A stretch of 64,000 bases of DNA from Chelatococcus albus (GTDB lineage Bacteria > Pseudomonadota > Alphaproteobacteria > Rhizobiales > Beijerinckiaceae): NCBI RefSeq assembly GCF_030067675.1, contig NZ_JASJEV010000011.1:49467-113466 (forward strand), read 5' to 3'. The stretch's first letter is position 1. Each line of letters starts with the position of its first letter. Shown one piece after another: positions 7,834 through 16,591 of the stretch. The position numbers were made by a program, and so were the translations under genes. A model generated the notes under the pieces. The model was not told the DNA's origin. It saw nothing but the letters and a program-made list of their open reading frames with translations, and did no database searches.

Positions 7834-8943
7834 TCAGCCCGCATGGGCGAGGCGCGCGGCAACCTCGCTTGCGATGGCGAGCGAGGCGGTGAGGCCCGGG
7901 CTCTCGATCCCGAAGAGATTGACGAGGCCGGGCAGGCCGTGGCGCTCGGGGCCGTCGATGCGGAAATCGGGCGCGGCCTCCTGCGGCCCGGCGATCTTCG
8001 GCCGGATGCCGCAATAGCCCGGCGTCAGGGCTGCGGCGGGCAGGCCGGGCCAGTAGCGGCGGATGGCGTCGATGAAGCCTTCGACGCGCCGGGGATCGAC
8101 GGTGTAGGACAGCTCCTCGACCCATTCCGTGTCCGGGCCGAAGCGCGCCTGGCCGCCGAGGTCGAGCGTCAGATGCACGCCGAGCCCGTGCGTCTGCGGC
8201 GCAGGATAGACGAGGTGCGAGAAGGGCGCCCGGCCGCCGAGCACGAAATAGTTACCCTTGCAGTAGCGCGTATCGGGGATTGCCGGCGCCTCGAGCCCGT
8301 CGATCGTGCGCGCGACCCGTGAGGCGTGCAGGCCCGCGGCATTGACGAGGAGCCGCGCAGTCAGTGTCGTCGGCTCCGTGCCGCCGGCCCGCACGTTGAA
8401 GCCATCCGGCCCAGGCTCGGCACCAAGGAAGGGCGTGCGGAAGGCGAAGGCGGCGCCGGCGGCCTCCGCATCGCCCTGGAGCGACAGCATGTAGGCGTGG
8501 CTGTCGAGAATGCCGGTCGAGGGCGACCACAGGGCGCCGACGGTGGCAAGGGCGGGCTCCATGGCGCGGACCTCGGCGACCGGCAGAGCCACGATGTCGT
8601 CGACGCCATTGGCACGCGCCCGCGCAGCGATGCCCTCGAAAGTGGCGAGCTCGCCCTCCTCAGTCGCCACGATCAGCTTGCCGCAGCGCCGGTGCGGCAC
8701 GCCGCGCTCGGCGCAATAGGCATAGAGCATCCGCTTGCCCTCGACGCACAGCCGCGCCTTCAGGCTGCCGGGGGGGTAGTAGATGCCTGCGTGGATGACC
8801 TCGCTGTTGCGCGAGGATGTCTCGGTGCCAATGGCCTCCGCTGCCTCCATGACCAGCACGTCATGTCCGGCCAGCGCGAGATTCCGCGCCACGGCGAGGC
8901 CGACGACGCCCGCGCCCACGACGACTGCATCCACATCGCTCAT
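7834..8943 (-). CDS. FAD-dependent oxidoreductase, L-2-hydroxyglutarate dehydrogenase-like
   Basis: This is a 369-aa DAO-family flavoenzyme. The FAD-binding Rossmann motif [14 protein letters not shown] begins near residue 8, and the region [21 protein letters not shown] matches LhgO-like enzymes that oxidise L-2-hydroxyglutarate and hand electrons to the quinone pool. C-terminal GIRPKIAGP and [12 protein letters not shown] are also typical. The substrate is by family analogy; related enzymes act on other 2-hydroxy acids. It stands alone, divergent from the HAD hydrolase gene, with 196 nt between the two starts. Confidence 0.85.
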   Translation of the reverse strand: MSDVDAVVVGAGVVGLAVARNLALAGHDVLVMEAAEAIGTETSSRNSEVIHAGIYYPPGSLKARLCVEGKRMLYAYCAERGVPHRRCGKLIVATEEGELATFEGIAARARANGVDDIVALPVAEVRAMEPALATVGALWSPSTGILDSHAYMLSLQGDAEAAGAAFAFRTPFLGAEPGPDGFNVRAGGTEPTTLTARLLVNAAGLHASRVARTIDGLEAPAIPDTRYCKGNYFVLGGRAPFSHLVYPAPQTHGLGVHLTLDLGGQARFGPDTEWVEELSYTVDPRRVEGFIDAIRRYWPGLPAAALTPGYCGIRPKIAGPQEAAPDFRIDGPERHGLPGLVNLFGIESPGLTASLAIASEVAARLAHAG

Positions 8944-9139
8944 CCGCAGCTTCCCGACGGCTGGATCCCACCTCTGACCCGTTGTGTAAGCGTGAACACC
9001 CGGCCCGAAAAGATGGCCGGCGCCGAGATCGCGCAGACGCGCTGGCGGGAGGGCGCGCGACGGGCGGCAATGGCGATTTCATCGGAAGGGATCGGGGTCT
9101 ACATTCCGTCGCCGCCAACCTGCCGATCCGCGATCCGCC

Positions 9140-9850
9140 ATGCAGCCTCGCCCGTCGTCCCTGTCCGCCATCGGCTTCGATGCCGATGACACCCTGTGGC
9201 AGAACGAGCAGTTCTTCCGCTGGACGGAGGAGCGCTTCACGGCGCTCCTCGCCGATCATGCGGAGGCGGCGGACATTTCCGTGAGGCTGCTTGCGGCCGA
9301 GAGGCGGAACCTCGGGCTTTACGGCTACGGCATCAAGGGCTTCACGCTTTCCATGATCGAAACGGCGATCGAGGTCACCGGTGGCCGCGCTCCCGCCTCG
9401 GTCATCCGGGAGATCCTCGCCGCCGGGCGCGACATGCTCGCCCATCCGGTCGAGACGTTGCCCCACGTCCGCGAGACGCTTCATGCCCTCGCCGGTTCGT
9501 TCAGGCTCATCCTGATCACCAAGGGCGATCTCTTCGACCAGGAGCGCAAGCTTGCGCAATCTGGCCTCGGCGACCTGTTCGACGCTGTCGAGATCGTCAG
9601 CGAGAAGACGACCGCGACCTACCAGCGTGTCTTCAACCGCCACGGCGACGGACCGGACCGGAGCATGATGGTCGGCAATTCGATCAAGTCCGACATCATT
9701 CCGGCGATCGCCGCGGGGAGCTGGGGCGTCCATGTCCCGCATGCCCTGACCTGGGCGCTGGAACACGGCGAGGCGCCGGTCGATGCGCCGCGCTTCAGGC
9801 GCCTCACCCATCTCGGCGAACTCCTGGATCTCGTGGCGCAGCTCGCCTGA
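9140..9850 (+). CDS. HAD-family hydrolase
   Basis: This is a 236-aa haloacid-dehalogenase-superfamily phosphatase (subfamily IA type). The nucleophile motif I, GFDADDTLW, lies at about residues 12-20; motif II is LILITKGD near 122, motif III the Lys in SEKT near 155, and motif IV VGNSIKSDIIPA near 176. The substrate is unknown. The Shine-Dalgarno before 9140 is weak, but the nucleophile motif needs roughly this start. It converges on the saccharopine dehydrogenase-like gene. Confidence 0.87.
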   Translation: MQPRPSSLSAIGFDADDTLWQNEQFFRWTEERFTALLADHAEAADISVRLLAAERRNLGLYGYGIKGFTLSMIETAIEVTGGRAPASVIREILAAGRDMLAHPVETLPHVRETLHALAGSFRLILITKGDLFDQERKLAQSGLGDLFDAVEIVSEKTTATYQRVFNRHGDGPDRSMMVGNSIKSDIIPAIAAGSWGVHVPHALTWALEHGEAPVDAPRFRRLTHLGELLDLVAQLA

Positions 9851-9852
9851 GT

Positions 9853-9883
9853 GACCTGCCGCCGCGGCCCGCGGCGGCAGGTC
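9853..9883. terminator. Bidirectional stem-loop between convergent genes
   Basis: A perfect 13-bp stem: GACCTGCCGCCGC (9853-9865) pairs with GCGGCGGCAGGTC (9871-9883) around a 5-nt loop. It lies between the stop codons of two convergent genes, so it probably ends both transcripts, though neither strand has a marked T-run. Confidence 0.65.
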
Positions 9884-9901
9884 CATGGGCGCATCAATCC
9901 G

Positions 9902-11008
9902 CTAGGCCGCGGCGGTGTGACCGGCTTGCGCTGTCTGCGCGTAGGTGCGGCCGAAGCGATTGGCGAGGAAGGCGTCGAGCGCGATGTCCTCCTGCCGCAC
10001 GAAGCCCTTCTGCGGCAGGACGCCCCCGGCCAGCATGTCGAGCACCGCGGCGATGCCGGAGGCTGTCGTCACCTGGATGGCGCTGCGGAGGACGCCGTTG
10101 ACCGTCCGGCTGTAGATCTTGTTGGCGTAGGTCTCCTGCACCAGGCGGCCATGCTTGCGGCCGCTGACCGTGACGAAGACGATGACCACGTCCTGCAGCG
10201 TCGTCGGCAACGCGTGCTCGAGGATGTCCTTCATCACGTCGCGGCGGTCGCGCAGGCGCAGGTCGTTGAGCAGCGCCTTCATGATGGCGGCGTGGCCGGG
10301 GTAGCGAATGGTGCGGTAGTTGAGGGTTCGCACCTTGCCCGCGAGCGTCTCGCACAGCGTCCCGAGGCCGCCCGAGGTGTTGAAGGCCTCGTAGGCGACG
10401 CCATCGAGCGAGAACTCCTCGCGTTCCTCCAGCGGCGGCACTTCGACGAGTTCCCCGTCGACGATCGCCTCGCAGGGCTCGCAATATTCGTTGATGACGC
10501 CGTCGGTGCTCCAGGTCAGGTTGTAGTTGAGCGCGTTGGACGGGAACTGCGGCAGGGCGCCAACCCGCATGCGCACGCTGTCGAGCGTGTCGAAGCGCTT
10601 GGCGAGATCGTAGGCGACGATGGAGATGAAGCCCGGCGCAAGCCCGCATTGCGGGATGAAGGCGGTCCGCGCCTCGGCCGCGAGCTCCTTCACGCGCCGC
10701 GTGCTCGCCACGTCCTCGGTCAGGTCGAGATAGTGCACGCCGGCCAAGGCGGCGCCCTCGGCAATGCGCGTCGTCAGGTGGTAGGGCGCGGCGCTGAGCA
10801 CGGCGAACTTGCCGGCCAGCGCCGTCCCGAGTGCCGCCGCGTTCTCGATGTCGAGGACGAGCGTATCGACCGGATGTGCCGTGTCGAGGGCCTCGAGCTG
10901 GGCTGCCGCCCGATCGGCGATGGTGACGCGATAGTCGCCCGTCGCGGCGAGCATGTCGGCGATGGTGGAGCCGATCTTGCCGGCGCCGGCGATGAGAATG
11001 TCCTTCAT
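9902..11008 (-). CDS. Saccharopine dehydrogenase-family protein
   Basis: This is a 368-aa NAD(P)-binding protein of the saccharopine dehydrogenase/reductase family. The Rossmann motif is at the very N-terminus (ILIAGAGKIGSTIAD, residues 4-18), and the C-terminal catalytic domain contains CGLAPGFISIVAYDLA and AFNTSGGLGTLCE. Such enzymes act in lysine breakdown or related amino-acid metabolism. The start at 11008 follows GGGGGAAG and places the Rossmann motif correctly; the open frame extends far upstream but reads into the neighbouring regulator. The divergent Lrp/AsnC gene supports control by an amino acid. Confidence 0.88.
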   Translation of the reverse strand: MKDILIAGAGKIGSTIADMLAATGDYRVTIADRAAAQLEALDTAHPVDTLVLDIENAAALGTALAGKFAVLSAAPYHLTTRIAEGAALAGVHYLDLTEDVASTRRVKELAAEARTAFIPQCGLAPGFISIVAYDLAKRFDTLDSVRMRVGALPQFPSNALNYNLTWSTDGVINEYCEPCEAIVDGELVEVPPLEEREEFSLDGVAYEAFNTSGGLGTLCETLAGKVRTLNYRTIRYPGHAAIMKALLNDLRLRDRRDVMKDILEHALPTTLQDVVIVFVTVSGRKHGRLVQETYANKIYSRTVNGVLRSAIQVTTASGIAAVLDMLAGGVLPQKGFVRQEDIALDAFLANRFGRTYAQTAQAGHTAAA

Positions 11009-11164
11009 GGCTTCCCCCTTGTGTTTGCTGGGCCCTTGGGCGCGAGGATGCGGATTGGGAGGCGCCGCATGCCGCCGAGGGATTCCCGTTGGCGGGGCAG
11101 CGCCGTCGGGCCCATCGTCACCACGCGCTCGGCGGATGGAAGGGGAGGAAGCGACGAATCTGCT

Positions 11165-11186
11165 CATCGTTGTCGTCGAAACGATG
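11165..11186. promoter_or_regulatory. Inverted repeat, candidate Lrp-type operator
   Basis: CATCGTT (11165-11171) and AACGATG (11180-11186) form a perfect inverted repeat with an 8-nt spacer, 15 nt before the start of the Lrp/AsnC gene and within the divergent promoter region. The size and position suit autoregulation by the Lrp protein and control of the divergent dehydrogenase. Confidence 0.5.
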
Positions 11187-11201
11187 TAGAATGTCGGCAT
11201 A

Positions 11202-11633
11202 ATGACGATCGACGAGACGGACCGCACCCTCCTGACCCTGCTGCGCGAGAACGCCCGTGCGTCGACCGCTGAACTCGCGCGCAGGCTCGGTCTGTCGCGC
11301 ACCACCGTGCAGAGCCGCATCGAGCGCCTGGAGCGGCGCGGCATCATCGCCGGCTACGGCGTGCGCCTGTCGGATGACTACGAGCGCGGCCTCGTCAAGG
11401 CGCATGTGCTCATCACCGCCATGCCGAAGCTCGCCCAGCGCGTGGAGGCGGAGCTGCGGCGCATCATGGAGGTGCGCACGCTGCATTCGGTCAGTGGCTC
11501 CTTCGACATGATTGCCATCGTCGTCGCCCCTTCGATCAGCGAGCTCGACCTCCTCATCGACCGTATCGGGGCGCTCGACGGCGTGGAGCGCACCATGTCG
11601 TCCATCATCCTGTCGACACGGATCGACAGGTGA
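11202..11633 (+). CDS. Lrp/AsnC-family transcriptional regulator
   Basis: This is a 143-aa Lrp-type regulator, the normal family length. The N-terminal winged helix (about residues 1-60) has ARRLGLSRTTVQSRIERLE, and the C-terminal RAM/AsnC ligand domain has VSGSFDMIAIV, the segment that senses amino acids at the dimer interface. Divergently transcribed from the saccharopine dehydrogenase-like gene, which it very likely activates in response to an amino acid, possibly lysine. An inverted repeat lies in the shared promoter region. Confidence 0.92.
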   Translation: MTIDETDRTLLTLLRENARASTAELARRLGLSRTTVQSRIERLERRGIIAGYGVRLSDDYERGLVKAHVLITAMPKLAQRVEAELRRIMEVRTLHSVSGSFDMIAIVVAPSISELDLLIDRIGALDGVERTMSSIILSTRIDR

Positions 11634-11663
11634 CGGCGGGAGGGTCGCGAGATCACCACCCCC

Positions 11664-11708
11664 GTCATCCCGGCGCCGAGCGCAGCGAGGAGCCCGGGAC
11701 CGAGAACC
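11664..11708 (+). repeat. REP-like extragenic palindrome, unit 1
   Basis: Begins GTCATCCCGG, continues through GAGCGCAGCGAGGAGC and ends CCCGGGACCGAGAACC, so its ends can pair. This is the form of dispersed extragenic palindromes common in alphaproteobacteria. A related unit lies about 60 nt downstream in the opposite orientation. Confidence 0.6.
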
Positions 11709-11764
11709 GATGCGGGTGAACCAGAAGGCGCGGCGGCCGCCGCGCCCTTGCTTGCACCGTTGTC

Positions 11765-11808
11765 GTTTCTGGCCCCCGGACAGCCGCTCACGCGGCTTCC
11801 GGGGTGAC
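11765..11808 (-). repeat. REP-like extragenic palindrome, unit 2 (inverted)
   Basis: Read on the minus strand it begins GTCACCCCGGAAGCCGCG and ends CCGGGGGCCAGAAAC, aligning with unit 1 at both ends but with a different loop. Together the two units form a long inverted repeat downstream of the Lrp gene. Confidence 0.6.
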
Positions 11809-11839
11809 AGGGAGGAGGTTCACGCGAAAACCACCCCCG

Positions 11840-11860
11840 GTCATCCCGGGGCGGGGCCGG
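11840..11860 (+). repeat. Partial REP-like unit 3
   Basis: GTCATCCCGG followed by GGCGGGGCC repeats the opening of unit 1 in the same orientation, without a recognisable second half. It looks like a decayed copy. Confidence 0.4.
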
Positions 11861-12175
11861 CAGGAGTGCGACTACTTGATGGCATAGGAATATTGTCTTG
11901 CGATTCTCCCGTCCCACCCCTCCGGCGGCCCAGGCCGTGATCGCCCGGGTCACCGACCGTACCCACCAGTGGCGGGAAAAAAGGTCAGCCCGCCAGAGCG
12001 TTCACGGAGCAAGCCTCAAACACCGGGGGCGGGAGCCGCGCCCCGGCCCCTCTCATGCATGCCCGCATGCCCCGCATGCGGCACCGCCGGACAGCCGGCG
12101 CCCGCCCCGCCGCGAGCCCTCCGCGTCAAACAGGCGGCGGAGATAAGGGCGCTGGAGGACGCCGGCGGCGCCTGC
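11861..12175. other. Intergenic region without genes
   Basis: Between the REP-like cluster and the convergent ABC ATPase. It contains a short run of GCATGC-type repeats near 12056-12082 and small open frames with no family signal. I see nothing else in it. Confidence 0.5.
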
Positions 12176-12952
12176 TCACGCCGCCTGCTGCAGGGCCTCG
12201 TCCGCCGTCAGCGCCGTCTCGCGCGTACCCGAGACGATGAGCTCGAGCACTTCCTTCTCGCTCGTGTGGCGGATGTAGCGGTCGCCGACGTTCTCGCCGC
12301 GCTTGAGCACCATGATGCGGTCGCCCACCTCGAAGATGTCGGTGAGGCGGTGGGAGATGATGATCTGCGCCACCCCCTGGCGCTTCAACTCCGCCATCGT
12401 CTCGAGCAGGCGCTCCGTCGCCATGACGGAGAGGTTCGCTGTCGGCTCGTCGAAAACGATGACCTGCGGCTCGAAGGAGATGGCGCGTGCGATGGCCACC
12501 GACTGCTGGCGCCCGCCCGACAGGCTTTCCACCTTCTGGAAGACGGAGTTGACGTCCACCTTCAGCCTGTCGAGCACCTTGCGCGCCTCTTCGTACATGC
12601 GCGGGCGGTCGACGAAGAGGCCGTAGCGCTTCGGCCAGCGCCCCAGGAAGATGTTCTGGCCCACGTCCATGTTCCCGCACAGGGCGAAGTCCTGGTAGAT
12701 CATCTCGATGCCGACGTCGCGGCTCTCGTGCGGGCTCCTGAAATGGGTGGGCGCGCCGTTGACGAGCACCTCGCCCGCATCGCGGTGATAGGCGCCGGTG
12801 AGTACCTTCATCAGCGTCGACTTGCCGGCGGAATTGTCGCCGACGAGGCCGAGGATCTCGCCCGGCATCAGGTGCAGGTCGACCCCCTTCAGCGCATGGA
12901 CGGCGCCGAAGCTCTTCACGATGCCGCGCATCTCGACGATCGGGGTGGTCAT
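12176..12952 (-). CDS. Sugar ABC transporter, ATP-binding protein (system B)
   Basis: This is a 258-aa single-domain ABC ATPase of the CUT2 (ribose/fructose) class, comparable to FrcA rather than to the two-domain RbsA. Walker A is GDNSAGKST near residues 38-46, signature LSGGR near 145, and Walker B VIVFDEPTAN near 165. The usual Gly-Ala of the P-loop is Ser-Ala here. Its ATG shares one base with the stop of the upstream fused permease (TGATG), so the two are translationally coupled. It is the last gene of the six-gene cluster. The transported sugar is unknown. Confidence 0.9.
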   Translation of the reverse strand: MTTPIVEMRGIVKSFGAVHALKGVDLHLMPGEILGLVGDNSAGKSTLMKVLTGAYHRDAGEVLVNGAPTHFRSPHESRDVGIEMIYQDFALCGNMDVGQNIFLGRWPKRYGLFVDRPRMYEEARKVLDRLKVDVNSVFQKVESLSGGRQQSVAIARAISFEPQVIVFDEPTANLSVMATERLLETMAELKRQGVAQIIISHRLTDIFEVGDRIMVLKRGENVGDRYIRHTSEKEVLELIVSGTRETALTADEALQQAA

Positions 12953-15234
12953 CAGCGTGCCTCCGAGAGCTTGGCCTGAGCCCGCGCCTGCCATCTGCGG
13001 CGCCACTCGCCCAGGATGTCCTGCTGGCGGAACCAGATGTCGCCGAGCACGGCGGCGATCAGGATCAGGCCGATGAAGACGTTCATCCAGTGCTGCGGCA
13101 TGACGAAGGAAGAGCCGTCCGGCAGGATGATCTGCAGCGACAGGAGCGAGCGGATGAGGGTTATGACGGCGGCGCCGGCGAGCGAGCCGATGATCGTGCC
13201 GTAGCCGCCGAAGATGGAGCCGCCGCCGATGATGACGGAGGCGATCGCGTCGAGCTCGCGCAGGAGCCCCGCCGCCGGGTTGAAGCTGCGATAGTAGGCG
13301 ACGTAGATGACGCCCGCCGCCGCCGCGCACATGGCCGAGAAGACGAGCGACAGGAAGCGCACGCGCGCCGTGTCGATGCCGGAATAGCTTGCCGCGCGCT
13401 CATTGCCCCCGGTGGCATAGACCTTCTGGCCGAAGGGCATGGCACCGAGCACGATGCCCGCGGCAATCGCCACGACGGCGAGGAAGATCGTCTGCACGCT
13501 CACCGCCCGCGCGAGGGCGAGGGCGAAACCGTCCGCCGGCGCCATCCCCATGGCGTTCAGGAGCTCGAACAGGTTGCGCCCGATGAGGTTGTAGCTCTCC
13601 GGAAAGCCCGAGAGCTGGCGGCCCGCCACCAGCCAGGCGGCGAGGCCGCGGGCGATGTAGAACATGCCGAGCGTGGCGACGAAGGCCGGCAGGCCGAGCC
13701 GCGTCGTGAGCCAGCCGTTGACCACGCCGCACAGCGTTCCGGCGAGGAAGGCGAGAAGGATCGCCGCCCCCGGATCGCCCCCCATCTCCTTCATGACGAA
13801 GGCGGCCGTGGCGCCCGAGAAGGCGAGCACCGAGCCCACAGACAAATCGATGTCGCCGTTGGCGATGACGAAGGTGAGCCCGACGGCGAGCAGCCCGATC
13901 TCCGTGAAGGCGAGCAGCAGGTTGAAGGAATTGTCGAGCGATCCCCAGAAGTCGGGCCTGAGCCACAGGCCCGTGAGCCACAGCGCCGCCATGAGCAGGA
14001 TGGCGGCGGCATCCCGGCGATGCAGGAAGGCGCGCAGGCCGCGCGCGCCCACCCCCCGCGCTTCGCTCACCGCGCCCTTGGTCTGCACGCCGACGATCGC
14101 CGCCCCGCCGACCTCGAGCGCCGGCGGCGGCTCCTGGCCGAGGAGGCGGGCCTTGAGGCGGCCGAGGAGGTTGCGCCGCACGACCCATGGCTCGATGAGC
14201 ACGGCGGCGAGGAGGATGAGGCCGAGGAAGGCCGGCACCGCGCCGGGCGGCAATTGCGCCAGCGCCGCGACCTCCATCTTCACCCCGCCGACGTCGATGA
14301 CGCGCGTGATGGGCACGCCCTCGCGCAGCACCTTGTCGATGAGCACGACGAGGGCCGCGCCCATGCAGGCGCCGACGACGCGGCCGCGCCCGCCGACGAT
14401 GGAGGCGCCGCCGACGATGACGGCGGCGATGACGATGAGCTCCGCCCCCTGGCCGTACTGGGAGGTGACCCCCTTGTCCTGCGCCACGTTCATGAGGCCG
14501 GCGATCGCCGCGCAGAGCGAGGAGAGCACGAAGCCGCGGATGCGCACGCCGCGCGTGGCGATGCCGGCATATTGCGCCGCCTGCTCGTTGCCGCCGGTGG
14601 CATAGGTCTCGTAGCCGGCGCGGGTCTTGGCGAGCACCACCGCGCCGACAACGGCGAAGACGAGGAAGACGAGGATCTGGTTGTTGAAACCGATGCTGTT
14701 CGTCTCGCCGAAGGCGAAGAAGACGTAGTCGCGTGCCTTCGCCTCGTAGCCGATGGTCTTGCCGCCGGTGAGCCCGAGCACGAGGCCGCGGCCGATGAAG
14801 AGCATGGTGAGCGTGGCGATGAAGGGCGGCACGCGCAGCACGGCGACGAGGGCGCCGTTGAGAAGCCCGATGCCAAGCCCGAGGCCGAGGCAGACGAGCG
14901 CGGCGGGCCAGGCGCCGAGGTCCAGATGGGTGGGGCCGAAGAGGATTGAGAAGACGACCGCGGTGAGGCCGAGCGTCGAGCCGACCGAGAGGTCGAGGTC
15001 GCGGTTGACGATGACGAAGGTCATGCCCACCGCCATCACGCCGAAGCGCGCCGTGTCGCGCAGCACGGCGGACACCGCGTCCGTGGAGCCGAAGAAGGCG
15101 GGATTGATGAAGACGCCGGCGAGATAGAGCAGGGCCATGAAGGCGAGAAGCCCGGCCTCCCAGCCGGCCACGAGCTGGGCGGGCAGATGGGGCCGTGGCT
15201 GCGGCGGCGATGCGGCGGTTACGTCGAGAGCCAT
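12952..15234 (-). CDS. Sugar ABC transporter, tandem-fused permease (system B)
   Basis: This is a 760-aa inner-membrane protein made of two RbsC-like permease domains in one chain. Half 1 (about residues 20-370) has NRDLDLSVGS near 78-87; half 2 (about 430-755) has NGDIDLSVGS near 456-465. Both keep the GG-rich C-terminal loop (IVGGRGRVVGA and IFGGYGTIIGS). A hydrophilic linker of roughly 60 residues joins them. Usual CUT2 permeases are 320-350 aa and dimerise. The start at 15234 avoids a long Arg-rich upstream extension; the ribosome site is weak. It overlaps its ATPase by TGATG and follows the binding-protein gene after a hairpin-rich gap. Confidence 0.88.
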   Translation of the reverse strand: MALDVTAASPPQPRPHLPAQLVAGWEAGLLAFMALLYLAGVFINPAFFGSTDAVSAVLRDTARFGVMAVGMTFVIVNRDLDLSVGSTLGLTAVVFSILFGPTHLDLGAWPAALVCLGLGLGIGLLNGALVAVLRVPPFIATLTMLFIGRGLVLGLTGGKTIGYEAKARDYVFFAFGETNSIGFNNQILVFLVFAVVGAVVLAKTRAGYETYATGGNEQAAQYAGIATRGVRIRGFVLSSLCAAIAGLMNVAQDKGVTSQYGQGAELIVIAAVIVGGASIVGGRGRVVGACMGAALVVLIDKVLREGVPITRVIDVGGVKMEVAALAQLPPGAVPAFLGLILLAAVLIEPWVVRRNLLGRLKARLLGQEPPPALEVGGAAIVGVQTKGAVSEARGVGARGLRAFLHRRDAAAILLMAALWLTGLWLRPDFWGSLDNSFNLLLAFTEIGLLAVGLTFVIANGDIDLSVGSVLAFSGATAAFVMKEMGGDPGAAILLAFLAGTLCGVVNGWLTTRLGLPAFVATLGMFYIARGLAAWLVAGRQLSGFPESYNLIGRNLFELLNAMGMAPADGFALALARAVSVQTIFLAVVAIAAGIVLGAMPFGQKVYATGGNERAASYSGIDTARVRFLSLVFSAMCAAAAGVIYVAYYRSFNPAAGLLRELDAIASVIIGGGSIFGGYGTIIGSLAGAAVITLIRSLLSLQIILPDGSSFVMPQHWMNVFIGLILIAAVLGDIWFRQQDILGEWRRRWQARAQAKLSEAR

Positions 15235-15292
15235 CGGTGATCCGGCGCTGTGCTTGTCAATCCGGCCGCTGGTCACGACCAGCGCCCGATGC

Positions 15293-15374
15293 GATCCCTC
15301 CTCGCGAGGAGAGGGAGAACCGGTCCGTGAAGACCGGGACGGGGGGAGGGGGCGTCTGGAACGCACCCCCTCCG
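15293..15374 (-). repeat. Hairpin cluster between binding-protein and permease genes
   Basis: Three consecutive palindromes: CTCCTCGCGAGGAG near 15297-15310, CCGGTC/GACCGG near 15320-15337, and GGAGGGGG(C)GT pairing with ACG(CA)CCCCCTCC at 15345-15372. Such intercistronic hairpins between SBP and permease genes usually leave the SBP message more abundant. Confidence 0.5.
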
Positions 15375-15396
15375 GCGGCCTGGCCGCGACCTGCCT

Positions 15397-16479
15397 TCAG
15401 TTCTCGTAGCGCTTGCCGACCTTGTCGACGTCGGTCTTCGTCACGAGCTGGGCGCGCGTGTCGAGATTGGCCGCCGAGATGCCGCGGTCGATCTGCAGGT
15501 AGAGCTGCACCACCGGCCAGAAGCCCTGCAGGAAGGGCTGTTGCCCGAGGGAGCCCGTGAGCGCGCCGGTCCGGATCTGCTCCTGCTGCTTCGGGCCGAG
15601 GTCGAAGCCGAAGGCGCAGACCTTGCCGTTGAGCTTGAGCTGGCTGATCGCGTCGCCCAGCGCCGGCGTGACGAAGCCGTTGGCCGCGAAGGCGCCGACC
15701 ACGTCCTTGCGGCTCTCGATCAGCGTCACGATGGAGCCGACGATGTTGTTCTGGTCGACGTCGATGCCGATGTTCTGCGGACCGGCGTCGATCTTGAAGT
15801 CCTTGAGCTTGCCGGCTGCATTGAGCGCCTTCACGGTGGCCTGGAAGGCAGCGGTGATGCGGTTGTTCACCTCGACATTGCCAAGCGTGGTGGTCGAGGG
15901 GAAGATGATCGAACCGCCCTTGACGTTGTTCTTGATGAGGCACTGTGCCAGCGCCTCGCCGCCGATGGCCGCGGCGGAAGCATCCTGCCCCGTGTGCGAG
16001 ATCTGCGAGCGGTTGAGGATGTTGGGGTCGAAGGAATTCGTCGTGGCGACGGGGATGCCGCGTTCGGCGAGCTTCTTGACGATGTCGTTGTAGGCGCCCG
16101 ACTGCGGCGTCGTCATGATGACGCCATCGATTGTCGGATCGTTGATCACCTGGTTGATGATCTGGATCTCGCGCGGAATGTCGTCGACCGGCGCCTCCGA
16201 GCCCAGCATGATGAGGTTGATGCCGAAGGCGTTGGCCGCGACCTTGGCGCCGACATAGGTCGGGTCGAAGAAGCCGTTGCCGGCCGTATGCGTGATGATG
16301 GCGAAGGTGAGCCTGCCGTCCTTGGAATTGAACTCCTTCGTCGCCGGCGCCTCCTTGGCCGCGTCCTCGAAGGAATAGCCGCCGACCGCCCTGCTGAGCA
16401 CGCCGGTCTGGGCATGGGCCGCGACGGCGCCGAGCGACACGCCGGCCGCGAGCATCGCAAGATGCATCAGATGCTTCAT
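15397..16479 (-). CDS. Sugar ABC transporter, periplasmic binding protein (system B)
   Basis: This is a 360-aa type I periplasmic binding protein (Peripla_BP_4). The signal peptide ends AAHA at about residue 23. The mature protein shows ribose-binding-like segments ITHTAGNGFFDPTYVGAK, DGVIMTTPQS and AFAANGFVTPALGDA. ATG at 16479 follows GGGGGAAA; an earlier in-frame ATG would spoil the signal peptide. It delivers substrate to the fused permease encoded downstream. The ligand is not evident; class relatives bind pentoses, hexoses or polyols. Confidence 0.9.
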   Translation of the reverse strand: MKHLMHLAMLAAGVSLGAVAAHAQTGVLSRAVGGYSFEDAAKEAPATKEFNSKDGRLTFAIITHTAGNGFFDPTYVGAKVAANAFGINLIMLGSEAPVDDIPREIQIINQVINDPTIDGVIMTTPQSGAYNDIVKKLAERGIPVATTNSFDPNILNRSQISHTGQDASAAAIGGEALAQCLIKNNVKGGSIIFPSTTTLGNVEVNNRITAAFQATVKALNAAGKLKDFKIDAGPQNIGIDVDQNNIVGSIVTLIESRKDVVGAFAANGFVTPALGDAISQLKLNGKVCAFGFDLGPKQQEQIRTGALTGSLGQQPFLQGFWPVVQLYLQIDRGISAANLDTRAQLVTKTDVDKVGKRYEN

Positions 16480-16540
16480 GGATTTCCCCCTAACATCGTT
16501 CTGTTGCGGCACGTTCCGCGCTGCGGACGTGTCGGATGCA

Positions 16541-16571
16541 GAGCCGGCGCGGCGTCGGGCGGGGCCGGCTC
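16541..16571 (-). terminator. Stem-loop between the two binding-protein genes
   Basis: GAGCCGGC (16541-16548) pairs with GCCGGCTC (16564-16571) around a 15-nt loop in the 112-nt gap between the two SBP genes. It may stabilise the upstream message or partly separate the two transporter units. Confidence 0.45.
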
Positions 16572-16591
16572 GTGCGTTCCTGGCGGCGGGC

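Noticed and set aside
9851..11272. Long plus-strand open frame over the saccharopine dehydrogenase-like gene
   Set aside because: It is antisense to a gene with clear motifs and is a GC-bias shadow rich in Arg, Ala and Gly.
13090..14949. 619-codon plus-strand open frame opposite the fused permease
   Set aside because: It lacks any domain, is dominated by Arg, Asp, Glu and His, and is antisense to a membrane protein.
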